In this document: piece by piece, positions 8,789-14,762 of the stretch | Position numbering within the stretch: the first letter of the stretch is position 1 | Layout of the letters: every line of letters starts with the position of its first letter | Source of the DNA: Thermoanaerobaculales bacterium | GTDB lineage: Bacteria; Acidobacteriota; Thermoanaerobaculia; Thermoanaerobaculales; Sulfomarinibacteraceae | Direction: 5' to 3' | Assembly (NCBI GenBank): GCA_025456385.1 | Contig: JALOKS010000026.1 | Location: 1-14,762, forward strand | Length of the DNA stretch: 14,762 nt | Position numbers and translations under genes: made by a program | The notes under the pieces: generated by a model | Told to the model about the DNA's origin: nothing | Database searches by the model: none | What the model saw: the letters and a program-made list of their open reading frames with translations, nothing else

Positions 8789-10283
8789 GCGCGACGCCGA
8801 CATCGTCATCATCGGCTCCGGAGCCGGGGGCGGAGCGGTCGCGTCCGTGCTGGCACCGCTGGTCGCCCGCGGCCTCCGGATCGTCGTGCTCGAGTGGGGG
8901 GCGAAGCTCCGCGAGGAGGAGTACACCGGCCGCGAGGTGGAGATGGCGTCGAGGCTCTACTTCGACTCCGGCGGCACCTTCACCAAGGACCGCTCGCTGA
9001 CGCTCGCCTACGGCCGCGCCTACGGCGGCTCGACCGTGGTCTACACCGGCACCTCCCTGACCGTGCCGGAGCAGGTGATCGGACGTTGGGCCGTGCCCGG
9101 CCTCGGCTTCGCCGACGTCCACGCGCGCTCGCTGAAGTACGCCGCGGAGAACAATGTCCACCTCCTCCCCGAGGAGGACATCAACGACAACAACCGCCTC
9201 TTCCTGGCCGGCTGCCGCGCCCTCGGCTACCACGTCGAGCAGTTCCCGCTCAACCTCAAGGGCTGTCGCGGCTCGAGCCTCTGCAACCTCGGCTGCCCGA
9301 ACCGCGCCAAGCAGGGCAGCCACCGGGTGCAGCTGCCGCGGGCCGAGGCGGCGGGCGTCGAGGTCGTGACCAACTGCCGGGTGAGGCGGATCGGCGAGCG
9401 GCTGTGCGAGGCGGTGGTCGCGAACCCGGGCTACGGCGAGCCTTCGGCCTGGGAGCCCGGGGAGTACCGGGTGCGCGCGAAGGTGATCGTGGTGTGCGCC
9501 GGCGGCGCGGTCAACTCACCGGCCCTGCTCCTGCGCTCCGGCTTCGGCGACCGCCTGCCCGTGCTCGGGCGCTACCTCAGCCTGCACCCGGCGCTGATCC
9601 TGGTCGGCGAGCACGAGCAACCGATCAGCAACTTCAACGGCCACCCCAAGAGCTACTACTGCGATGAGTTCTGGGAGCGCGAGCGCTTCCTGCTCGAGAC
9701 CTGCTTCTACTTCCCCTTCGTGACCGCCAAGAACCTGATCGGCTTCGGCGCCGAGCACTCCGAGCTCATGCGCGCCTTCCCGAGGCTGCAGATGATCCTG
9801 GTCCTCGCCCTCGACCCGGCGCTGCCCGACAACCGCGTGCGCCTCGATCGCAGCGGCGAGCCGGTCGTCGACTACACCCTGACGCCGCAGGTGCTCGACA
9901 GCCTGCACGCGTCGATGGTGGCGAGCGCGAAGGTCTTCTTCGCGGCCGGAGCGAGGCGGGTCCATGCGCCGGCCGGGAGCCGCTTCTTCATCGACGCCGC
10001 CGACGCGGATCGCGTCGCGGAGCTGATACCGCGCGAAAACGTCAAGCCGGGCAAGATCTCCATCACCTCGGCGCACCTCATGGGAGGCTGCCGGATGGGC
10101 CGCGACGCGACCGACTCCGTCACCGACTCGTGGGGCCGGGTGCACGGCGTGCCCTGGCTCTTCGTCGCCGACTCGAGCCTCTTTCCGCAGTGCTCGGAGG
10201 TGAACCCCTACCTCACGGTCATGGCCTTGGCCGACCGGGTGGCGGAGGGAATCACGACACGCATCGGGGAGCTCCTGGCATGA
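8781..10283 (+). CDS. GMC-family FAD-dependent oxidoreductase with Cx5Cx3C motif
   Basis: 500-residue glucose-methanol-choline flavoprotein that should oxidise an alcohol or sugar hydroxyl. The FAD ADP-binding motif GSGAGGG is at 12-18, with the acidic end LEWG near 38-40. A second FAD stretch VVCAGGAVNSPALLLRSG is at 237-254. The active-site region has HLMGGCRMG (His432) and NPYLTVMALADRVAEG (Asn475). Cys162, Cys168 and Cys172 lie in GCRGSSLCNLGCPN, with exactly the Cx5Cx3C spacing that holds a 3Fe-4S cluster in bacterial FAD-glucose dehydrogenases. This suggests electron transfer to an acceptor rather than oxidase chemistry. The start is a GTG at 8781 behind a GGAGGGGGAGG ribosome site, overlapping the small-subunit stop. 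Its stop overlaps the next gene's start (ATGA). No cytochrome gene is adjacent. Substrate unknown. Confidence 0.88.
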   Translation: MPERDADIVIIGSGAGGGAVASVLAPLVARGLRIVVLEWGAKLREEEYTGREVEMASRLYFDSGGTFTKDRSLTLAYGRAYGGSTVVYTGTSLTVPEQVIGRWAVPGLGFADVHARSLKYAAENNVHLLPEEDINDNNRLFLAGCRALGYHVEQFPLNLKGCRGSSLCNLGCPNRAKQGSHRVQLPRAEAAGVEVVTNCRVRRIGERLCEAVVANPGYGEPSAWEPGEYRVRAKVIVVCAGGAVNSPALLLRSGFGDRLPVLGRYLSLHPALILVGEHEQPISNFNGHPKSYYCDEFWERERFLLETCFYFPFVTAKNLIGFGAEHSELMRAFPRLQMILVLALDPALPDNRVRLDRSGEPVVDYTLTPQVLDSLHASMVASAKVFFAAGARRVHAPAGSRFFIDAADADRVAELIPRENVKPGKISITSAHLMGGCRMGRDATDSVTDSWGRVHGVPWLFVADSSLFPQCSEVNPYLTVMALADRVAEGITTRIGELLA

Positions 10284-11998
10284 AACAGCGGGCCGCGCGG
10301 GAGATCGTCCGCGCCCTGGAGGACGAGGGTGTCCGCTACGCCTTCGGCATCCCGGGCACCCACAACATCGAGCTCTACGACGTGCTCGCCGCCGCGGCGC
10401 GGGTGCAGCCGGTCCTCGTCACCTCGGAGGTGGCGGGCGCCTTCCTGGCGGACGGCTACGCGCGGTCCTCCGGCGAGGTCGGAGTCATCAACGTGGTGCC
10501 GGGCGCCGGAGTCGCCTTCAGCCTGGCGGGCATCGCCGAGGCCTGGATGGACAACGTGCCGATGGTGGTGCTCGCCTCCGGCATCCGCACCGACACCGGC
10601 ATGGCCTACCAGCTCCACGCGGTGGACCAGCTCGCGATGCTCCGTCCGGTCACCAAGGCGGCGCTGCGGGTCGAGCGCGCCGATGAGCTCTACCCGACGA
10701 TCCGCCGCGCCTTCCAGGCGGCGCGCAGCGGCACCCCGGGACCGGTGGCGGTGGAGCTGCCGGCGCAGCTCTTCTTCCTGCGCCACGAGCTCGGCGAGGC
10801 AGGCTACGAGCCGGAGCCGGAGCTCGGCACGGCGCCGGAGACGGAGCTGGTGGAGCGGGCCGCGGCGATGCTGGCTGAGGCGGCTGCGCCGGCGCTCTAC
10901 CTCGGCAAGGGGGCGGCAGGCGCGGCCGGGCTCCTGGTGCCGTTGGCCGAGCAGCTCGGCGCGCCGGTGACGAGCTCCTTCAGCGGCAAGGGCGTCTTCC
11001 CCGAGAGCCACCCGCTGTGGTTGTGGAGCGGTTTCGGCCGGCAGGCGCCGCCCTTCGTGCAGCGGATCATGGCCGGCTGCGACTGCCTGCTGGCGATCGG
11101 CTGCCGCTTCGGCGAGGTGACCACGGCGGGCTTCGGCATCGAGCCGCCGGAGAACCTGATCCACGTCGACATCGACCCCGAGGTCTTCAATCGCAATTTT
11201 CCGGCCAAGCTCGCCATCAGGTCGGATGCGCGGTTGTTCCTCGAGGCCTTGGGTTCGTTGATCGAAGGGCATCGGCCGTGGGCGAGCTTGGCCGAGAAAA
11301 TTGCAGCTGGGCACGCGGACGTGATGGCTCGCTGGCGGCGGAAGGCGAGCCCCGATCGGGTCAGCCCGCACGCGCTGTTCGAGGCGCTGCAGCGGCACTG
11401 CCGGCCGGACGCGATCTTCGCCACCGACAGCGGAAACGGCACCTTCCTGGCTGTCGAGCACCTGCGGCTCGAGGCGCCCGGGAGGTTTCTCGCGCCGACT
11501 GACTTCTCGTGCATGGGCTACTCGGTGCCGGCGGCGGTCGGCGCCTGCTTCGCCCATCCCGGCCGCGACGTCGTCGCCCTGCCCGGCGACGGTGCCTTCC
11601 TCATGACCGGGCTCGAGCTGATCACCGCCGCGGCGCACGGCGCGGCGCCGCTGGTCTGCGTGCTGCGCGACGGAACCCTGTCCCAGATCGCGCAGTTCCA
11701 GAAGATGATGACCAACCGGGTGAGCGCGAGCGTGCTGCCGCCCTACGACCTCGAGGGCTTCGCCCGCACGACCGGGAGCGGTTACTTCCGGATCATCCGG
11801 GAGGCGGAGCTCGACTCGGTGCTGCCCACCGCCCTCCAGCTCAGCCGCGGCGGCACCCCGGCCCTGGTCGAGGTCGCGATCGACTACTCGCAGTCGACCT
11901 ACTTCACCAAGGGCGCGGTCAAGAACGTCTTCTCGCGCCTGCCGTGGGGGGACCGGGTCGCCAACGTTCTGCGCGCGGTGGGGCGGCGGCTTTTTTGA
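10280..11998 (+). CDS. Thiamine-diphosphate enzyme, acetolactate synthase-like
   Basis: 572-residue three-domain ThDP enzyme (pyrimidine-binding, central, PP-binding). The cofactor-activating Glu50 lies in TSEVAGAFLADGYAR, the central domain spans about 190-330, and the metal/diphosphate motif GDGAFLMTG starts at 436. Where decarboxylases and acetolactate synthases have the partner Asn (GDG...NN), this protein reads VCVLRDGTLSQIAQF (460-474), so Arg463 and Asp464 occupy the site. About 35 residues after the usual domain end (YFTKGAVKNVFSRLPWGDRV...) form a basic C-terminal extension. Likely chemistry is decarboxylation or carboligation of a 2-oxo acid; a role in branched-chain synthesis is doubtful because no ilvN or ilvC is nearby. 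The start ATG overlaps the GMC stop as ATGA, making it the third coupled gene of the operon; the open frame upstream to 10130 is only read-through. It ends 30 nt before the convergent PurA-like gene. Confidence 0.88.
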   Translation: MKQRAAREIVRALEDEGVRYAFGIPGTHNIELYDVLAAAARVQPVLVTSEVAGAFLADGYARSSGEVGVINVVPGAGVAFSLAGIAEAWMDNVPMVVLASGIRTDTGMAYQLHAVDQLAMLRPVTKAALRVERADELYPTIRRAFQAARSGTPGPVAVELPAQLFFLRHELGEAGYEPEPELGTAPETELVERAAAMLAEAAAPALYLGKGAAGAAGLLVPLAEQLGAPVTSSFSGKGVFPESHPLWLWSGFGRQAPPFVQRIMAGCDCLLAIGCRFGEVTTAGFGIEPPENLIHVDIDPEVFNRNFPAKLAIRSDARLFLEALGSLIEGHRPWASLAEKIAAGHADVMARWRRKASPDRVSPHALFEALQRHCRPDAIFATDSGNGTFLAVEHLRLEAPGRFLAPTDFSCMGYSVPAAVGACFAHPGRDVVALPGDGAFLMTGLELITAAAHGAAPLVCVLRDGTLSQIAQFQKMMTNRVSASVLPPYDLEGFARTTGSGYFRIIREAELDSVLPTALQLSRGGTPALVEVAIDYSQSTYFTKGAVKNVFSRLPWGDRVANVLRAVGRRLF

Positions 11999-12028
11999 AT
12001 CGTTCACGTGCGCCGGAACGGGAGAGCG

Positions 12029-13387
12029 TCACATCGTTGGAACGTTCAAACGTTCCTGGCTTCGCCATGACTTGTCGGCAGCCGTCGGCCCGCGGCTCGT
12101 GAGCAGGACCGGCACGCCGAGCTCGTGCTCGAGCAGCGGGGGCAGTTCGCCGGGTGACACCTCGGTGAGAAGCGGCCGCACCTCGCGCAGAAGTTCGCCG
12201 AGGCGTTGGCGGTGGTCGAGGTCGTGGCGCGAGCCGGGACGAAGGCGCCGAACCCGGTTGCCGGATCCGCGCTCGACCAGCCTCGCGGGAGGGTCATCGA
12301 TCTCGTAGGCCAGGCACACAGGCAGCGGGGAACTGACGCGGTCGAGGCAGGTGATGGCGAGGCCGTCCACGCCCCCGCACACCTCGAGCGCATACCTCAG
12401 CAGGACCAGGTCGAGGGCGCCGGTGCGGTACGGTCCCTGCCAGCCGCAGTCGCCGTTGTGCGCCTCCGGAAGGCGTTCTCTCAAGCCGAGGCCGTCGGTG
12501 GGGAAGGGGCCCGCGCCGTGGCGGGTGGCGTAGGCGCGGGTCACTCCGAGCCGCGTCACTGCGCCGCCGGTGCCATCGAGCATCGCCAACGCCTCCGCCG
12601 GCGAGCAGTCGCTCCATGTGGTGTGGGGGTGGAAGCCCCAGTCCTGGTCCAGCAGCACGCCGTGTGCTCCTTCGAAGACCACGCACCCCGCAGACTGCAA
12701 CCGCCTCCGGGAGCCATCGTCGTCGATGACGCGGTGCTCGAGCGCGAGCTCGGCCCACCACGAGGCCACCCGGCGCGGGGCGTCCCCGTCGCACAGCAGC
12801 CGCCACTCGGTCGCAGCCAGCGGATGCTCGAGCTCGGCGGCGGCGGCAAGCGCCCGACGGGCGTGCTGCTGCTGGTGCGTGAGCACCCGCTCAAGGATGG
12901 CAGGTCGCGCCAGATCGGCGGCCCGCAGGGTGCAACCGGGCTCGGCCAGTGCGTTCGCCACCGCCTCGCCGATGCCGACGCCGCAAGTACCGTGGACCGC
13001 GTCGCCGCGCAGCAGCTCACGCAGGCGGCCGGCGGCCTGATGGAACGGGCTTGCGACCAGGACGCTGGCGTCGATCGTGGTTCGCCGGAGGGCATCTGCA
13101 ACGCCGGCGCGGGCGAGCGCGTCCGCCTCGACGCGCAATCCCCCGGGATGGAGCACGAAGGACCTACCAAGGTGCGTGCCCACACTCTCCACGAAAGAGC
13201 CGGAGCCGAACTGGGAAAAGGTATGGTGGCGGCCGTCTGCGGTGGTCACGTTGTGGCCGGCCTGGGCGCCACCATTGAAACGAACAACGAGGTCCGAACC
13301 CCGGTTGCGGACCAGAAAGTCGGTCACCGTGCCCTTGCCGGCGTCGCCGAAACCGAGGTCGAAGACGATCCAGGCTTCGCGGATCAC
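12029..13387 (-). CDS. Divergent adenylosuccinate synthetase (PurA) paralog
   Basis: 452-residue PurA-fold ligase (E. coli PurA is 432). Conserved parts: the P-loop GFGDAGKGT (12-20) with catalytic Asp15; GGAQAGHN (39-46) with catalytic His45; HGTCGVGIG (132-140) matching the IMP-binding GTTGRGIG region; FEGAHG (238-243); LLDQDWGFHPHTT (245-257); and ATRHGAGPFPTD (287-298). Changed parts: the Arg-rich aspartate loop TTGRRRR is replaced by DCGWQGPYR (313-321), and the guanine-specifying TKLD is TCLD (346-349). The enzyme should still phosphorylate and aminate a purine-like 6-oxo group, but nucleotide donor and amino substrate probably differ from PurA (inference). The start is a GTG at 13387 overlapping the vWA stop (GTGA), with the conserved N-terminus WIVFDLGFGD right behind it. 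The open frame upstream to 13666 is a shadow of the vWA gene. Not a housekeeping purA by sequence or context. Confidence 0.85.
   Translation of the reverse strand: MIREAWIVFDLGFGDAGKGTVTDFLVRNRGSDLVVRFNGGAQAGHNVTTADGRHHTFSQFGSGSFVESVGTHLGRSFVLHPGGLRVEADALARAGVADALRRTTIDASVLVASPFHQAAGRLRELLRGDAVHGTCGVGIGEAVANALAEPGCTLRAADLARPAILERVLTHQQQHARRALAAAAELEHPLAATEWRLLCDGDAPRRVASWWAELALEHRVIDDDGSRRRLQSAGCVVFEGAHGVLLDQDWGFHPHTTWSDCSPAEALAMLDGTGGAVTRLGVTRAYATRHGAGPFPTDGLGLRERLPEAHNGDCGWQGPYRTGALDLVLLRYALEVCGGVDGLAITCLDRVSSPLPVCLAYEIDDPPARLVERGSGNRVRRLRPGSRHDLDHRQRLGELLREVRPLLTEVSPGELPPLLEHELGVPVLLTSRGPTAADKSWRSQERLNVPTM
12039..12056. repeat. Perfect palindrome near the convergent gene ends
   Basis: GGAACGTT, CA, AACGTTCC: 8-bp arms and a 2-nt centre, lying within the last codons of the PurA-like gene (encoding part of ERLNVP) and 40 nt after the ThDP gene stop. 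No T-run follows on either strand, so it is not a classical terminator. It could be a protein-binding site or a transcript end structure. Confidence 0.5.
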
Positions 13388-14352
13388 CTTTCCATTCCGC
13401 TCGATCCGTCGCCGCTCGGGAGGGAGGTACCTCTCAGGGCAGGGGGCGGGGCGCCGTCCCGGCCGATGCTCGCCGCAAACGGCGTCAACGCACGCGCAAT
13501 CGCGGCCGCTCGGTCGGCCGCGAGGCCTGCATTCCGAAACCTCTCCACCACCTCGCCAAGAGAACCCGCGCCTCCTTCGAGCAGAGCGACGAGGCCGGCC
13601 GCGACGTGGCTGGTGTCGTCCGGCGACTCCATCGCGATCACGCGGTCCCCGAGCACGTCTCGCCACGCCGGCTCGACTGTCTGCGCCCGACCGAGGTCGG
13701 GGATCAGGTAGAAGGGCTCGAAGGTGCGCTGGGTCTCCTCGATGATGTCGGCAATCTGGATGTCCTTCCTCAGCGTGTCACCGATCAGGCGCTTGACATG
13801 CTTCGCTGACACCACCGGATTGGGTGGCTCGTCGCCGGTGATGAACAGGTAACCGCGACGATGGCGTTTGACGATGCAGTCCATCTCCGTGTGGCGGGCG
13901 GCGAAGTACATGGCAAGCTCATAGCTCTCGTTGCCACCGCCGCCTCCACCCTCGAGGTACATCCTCGTCAGCCACTGGTCCATGAGCCGCTCGGTTGACT
14001 CGAACTGACCCACCTGCAGCGGAGCGATGTCGCCGTCGGCGTTGCCGATCGCCATGAAGAGGACCTGCGGGTCAGCGACCCCCGCCTCGAGCATGGTCTT
14101 CATGAAGGCGGGCAGAGTCTCCGTGGCCAGTTTGTGCGGAATTTCCCCCATTGACCCGCTGACATCGAGTGCGAAGATCACCCCCAACGAGGTCGGGTGT
14201 GCTTCGCTGTCTCGGCTCTCCCGAAGGGTCACTCCATTCGGGTCCATGAGCTCGTGACAGCTGCGCTGGGTGAAGATCTCCGTCTGGTTCTTTCGCGCCC
14301 TGGCCGAGGTGATGGCCAGGTGGGCTTGGAGGCTGTAGGTTCCGTATCCCAT
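13384..14352 (-). CDS. von Willebrand factor A (vWA) domain protein
   Basis: 322-residue protein with a vWA domain at about 55-245. The metal-ion-dependent adhesion site is intact in its first motif, DVSGSMG (63-69), inside the hydrophobic strand SLGVIFALDVSGS. A second acidic strand, YLFITGDEPP (168-177), supplies a late MIDAS Asp. A six-glycine run at 135-140 precedes ESYELAMYFAARHTEMDC. No signal peptide or membrane segment is seen, so it is probably cytoplasmic. The N-terminal 50 residues (MGYGTYSLQAHLAITSARA..., then CHELMDPNGV and ESRDSEAHP) look conserved rather than random. The C-terminal 70 residues are a helical, Ala-rich tail. vWA proteins act as metal-dependent docking or assembly factors; the partner here is presumably the PurA-like enzyme, whose GTG overlaps this stop. 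An AAAGGTGA ribosome site lies about 5 nt before the ATG. Base composition (60-65 % GC in four hand-counted 60-base lines) is lower than in sucA. Confidence 0.87.
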   Translation of the reverse strand: MGYGTYSLQAHLAITSARARKNQTEIFTQRSCHELMDPNGVTLRESRDSEAHPTSLGVIFALDVSGSMGEIPHKLATETLPAFMKTMLEAGVADPQVLFMAIGNADGDIAPLQVGQFESTERLMDQWLTRMYLEGGGGGGNESYELAMYFAARHTEMDCIVKRHRRGYLFITGDEPPNPVVSAKHVKRLIGDTLRKDIQIADIIEETQRTFEPFYLIPDLGRAQTVEPAWRDVLGDRVIAMESPDDTSHVAAGLVALLEGGAGSLGEVVERFRNAGLAADRAAAIARALTPFAASIGRDGAPPPALRGTSLPSGDGSSGMER

Positions 14353-14377
14353 GGTTTCTCACCTTTCTTGCGAGGGT

Positions 14378-14762
14378 TCAGGTCCTTTGGTGGGGCCACC
14401 CTGGCATGGGCAGCGGGTGGTAGGAGGGCGGACCGAAGCAGATTTGCGAAACGGCTGCGACCTCCTCGAGAAGCGGCCATGCTTCGTCTCGAAGACCCTT
14501 TGCCGCATCCTCGAGCAGCATGCCGATCTCCTTCGGAACTGTCCGCGGAGCCTTCAGATCGGCACCTCCAAGGGCAAAGATTACCGACCGGGCGGCCATG
14601 GCTATGTCAGTGCACCGAGTCAGCGTCCGGGAGTTCAGTGCCGCCGCTGGATAATACGAACGACGCGCGGCGGCGACCGCAGTCAGGGGAGCTGTCCCGC
14701 CAGCAGCCATCTCGGCGGCAGCGCTCCATCCGACGAGCATGGCGCCGTGGTCGCGCGGGTGG
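14378..14762 (-). CDS. Unrecognised protein, 5' end outside window
   Basis: The frame runs from the window edge to a TGA at 14378-14380. It is open through all codons before the first in-window ATG (14740), reading HPRDHGA before M, so the start is probably beyond the window. About 127 residues are visible. The first half is Ala-rich and helical (WSAAAEMAAGGTAPLTAVAAARRSY), followed by LNSRTLTRCTDIAMAARSVIFALGG, a charged helix ending in LLEDAAKGLRDEAWPLLEEVAA, and a Pro-rich end (FGPPSYHPLPMPGWPH). I recognise no catalytic motif and do not assign a family. It lies 25 nt upstream of the vWA gene on the same strand, which suggests one operon with the vWA and PurA-like genes. Alternatively the ATG at 14740 could start a 120-residue protein. 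Confidence 0.6.
   Translation of the reverse strand, partial: HPRDHGAMLVGWSAAAEMAAGGTAPLTAVAAARRSYYPAAALNSRTLTRCTDIAMAARSVIFALGGADLKAPRTVPKEIGMLLEDAAKGLRDEAWPLLEEVAAVSQICFGPPSYHPLPMPGWPHQRT

Noticed and set aside
10280..11998. Calling the ThDP gene ilvB (acetolactate synthase large subunit)
   Set aside because: No ilvN or ilvC beside it, an atypical GDG...RDG motif, a C-terminal extension and operon partners unlike branched-chain synthesis.
10208..12007. Minus-strand open frame of 599 codons opposite the ThDP gene
   Set aside because: Shadow of the ThDP enzyme, with no recognisable domain and an Arg/Glu/Gly-rich composition.
12039..12056. Intrinsic terminator between the convergent genes
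   Set aside because: The palindrome has a 2-nt loop and no U-run on either strand.
12029..13387. Calling the PurA-like gene housekeeping purA
   Set aside because: TKLD and the Arg-rich aspartate loop are altered, and it is coupled to a vWA gene rather than purine genes.
12206..13711. Plus-strand open frame of 501 codons opposite the PurA-like gene
   Set aside because: Antisense of a protein with clear PurA motifs; no family features of its own.

Overview
The window is dense, high-GC bacterial DNA: hand counts of single 60-base lines give about 72 % GC in the sucA region. There are no RNA genes, integrases, insertion sequences or CRISPR arrays that I can see. Gene content and style (a complete 2-oxoglutarate dehydrogenase operon, a secreted protein with repeated Ig-like modules, short AT-rich microsatellites between genes, start codons sitting right behind a -10 box) suggest a soil- or sediment-type bacterium such as an Acidobacteriota or Myxococcota relative. 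That placement is inference, because no marker gene is present.

Layout. (1) 1-684, minus: 3'-truncated gene for a secreted protein. It is divergent from (2) 794-1675, plus: a DapA/NanA-family class I aldolase, with both promoters in the 109-bp gap. (3) 1672-8242, minus: a co-directional run transcribed sucA -> sucB -> lpd -> quinone oxidoreductase, that is E1, E2 and E3 of the 2-oxoglutarate dehydrogenase complex followed by a zinc-free MDR oxidoreductase. The last gene is bracketed by two microsatellites, a 7-bp repeat upstream and an 8-bp repeat that is translated into its C-terminal tail. (4) 8384-11998, plus: a tightly overlapping three-gene operon of a small gluconate-2-dehydrogenase-subunit-3-like protein, a GMC flavoprotein with a Cx5Cx3C cluster motif, and an acetolactate-synthase-like thiamine diphosphate enzyme. 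It is divergent from the sucA operon. (5) 12029-14762, minus: a partial unrecognised gene, then a MIDAS-bearing vWA protein, then a divergent adenylosuccinate-synthetase (PurA) paralog. The last two are joined by a 4-nt GTGA overlap.

The part most likely to be an undescribed system is region 5. A PurA-fold ligase keeps the P-loop, catalytic Asp and catalytic His, but has lost the guanine-specifying TKLD lysine and the Arg-rich aspartate loop. It is translationally coupled to a vWA protein and follows a gene I cannot assign. This looks like a specialised nucleotide-modifying or signalling module rather than purine biosynthesis; that reading is inference. Region 4 is the second candidate. Its GMC enzyme has the Fe-S cysteine spacing of FAD-glucose dehydrogenase but comes with a small subunit lacking a visible Tat signal and with no cytochrome. 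Its ThDP partner lacks the usual Asn of the GDG...NN metal motif.
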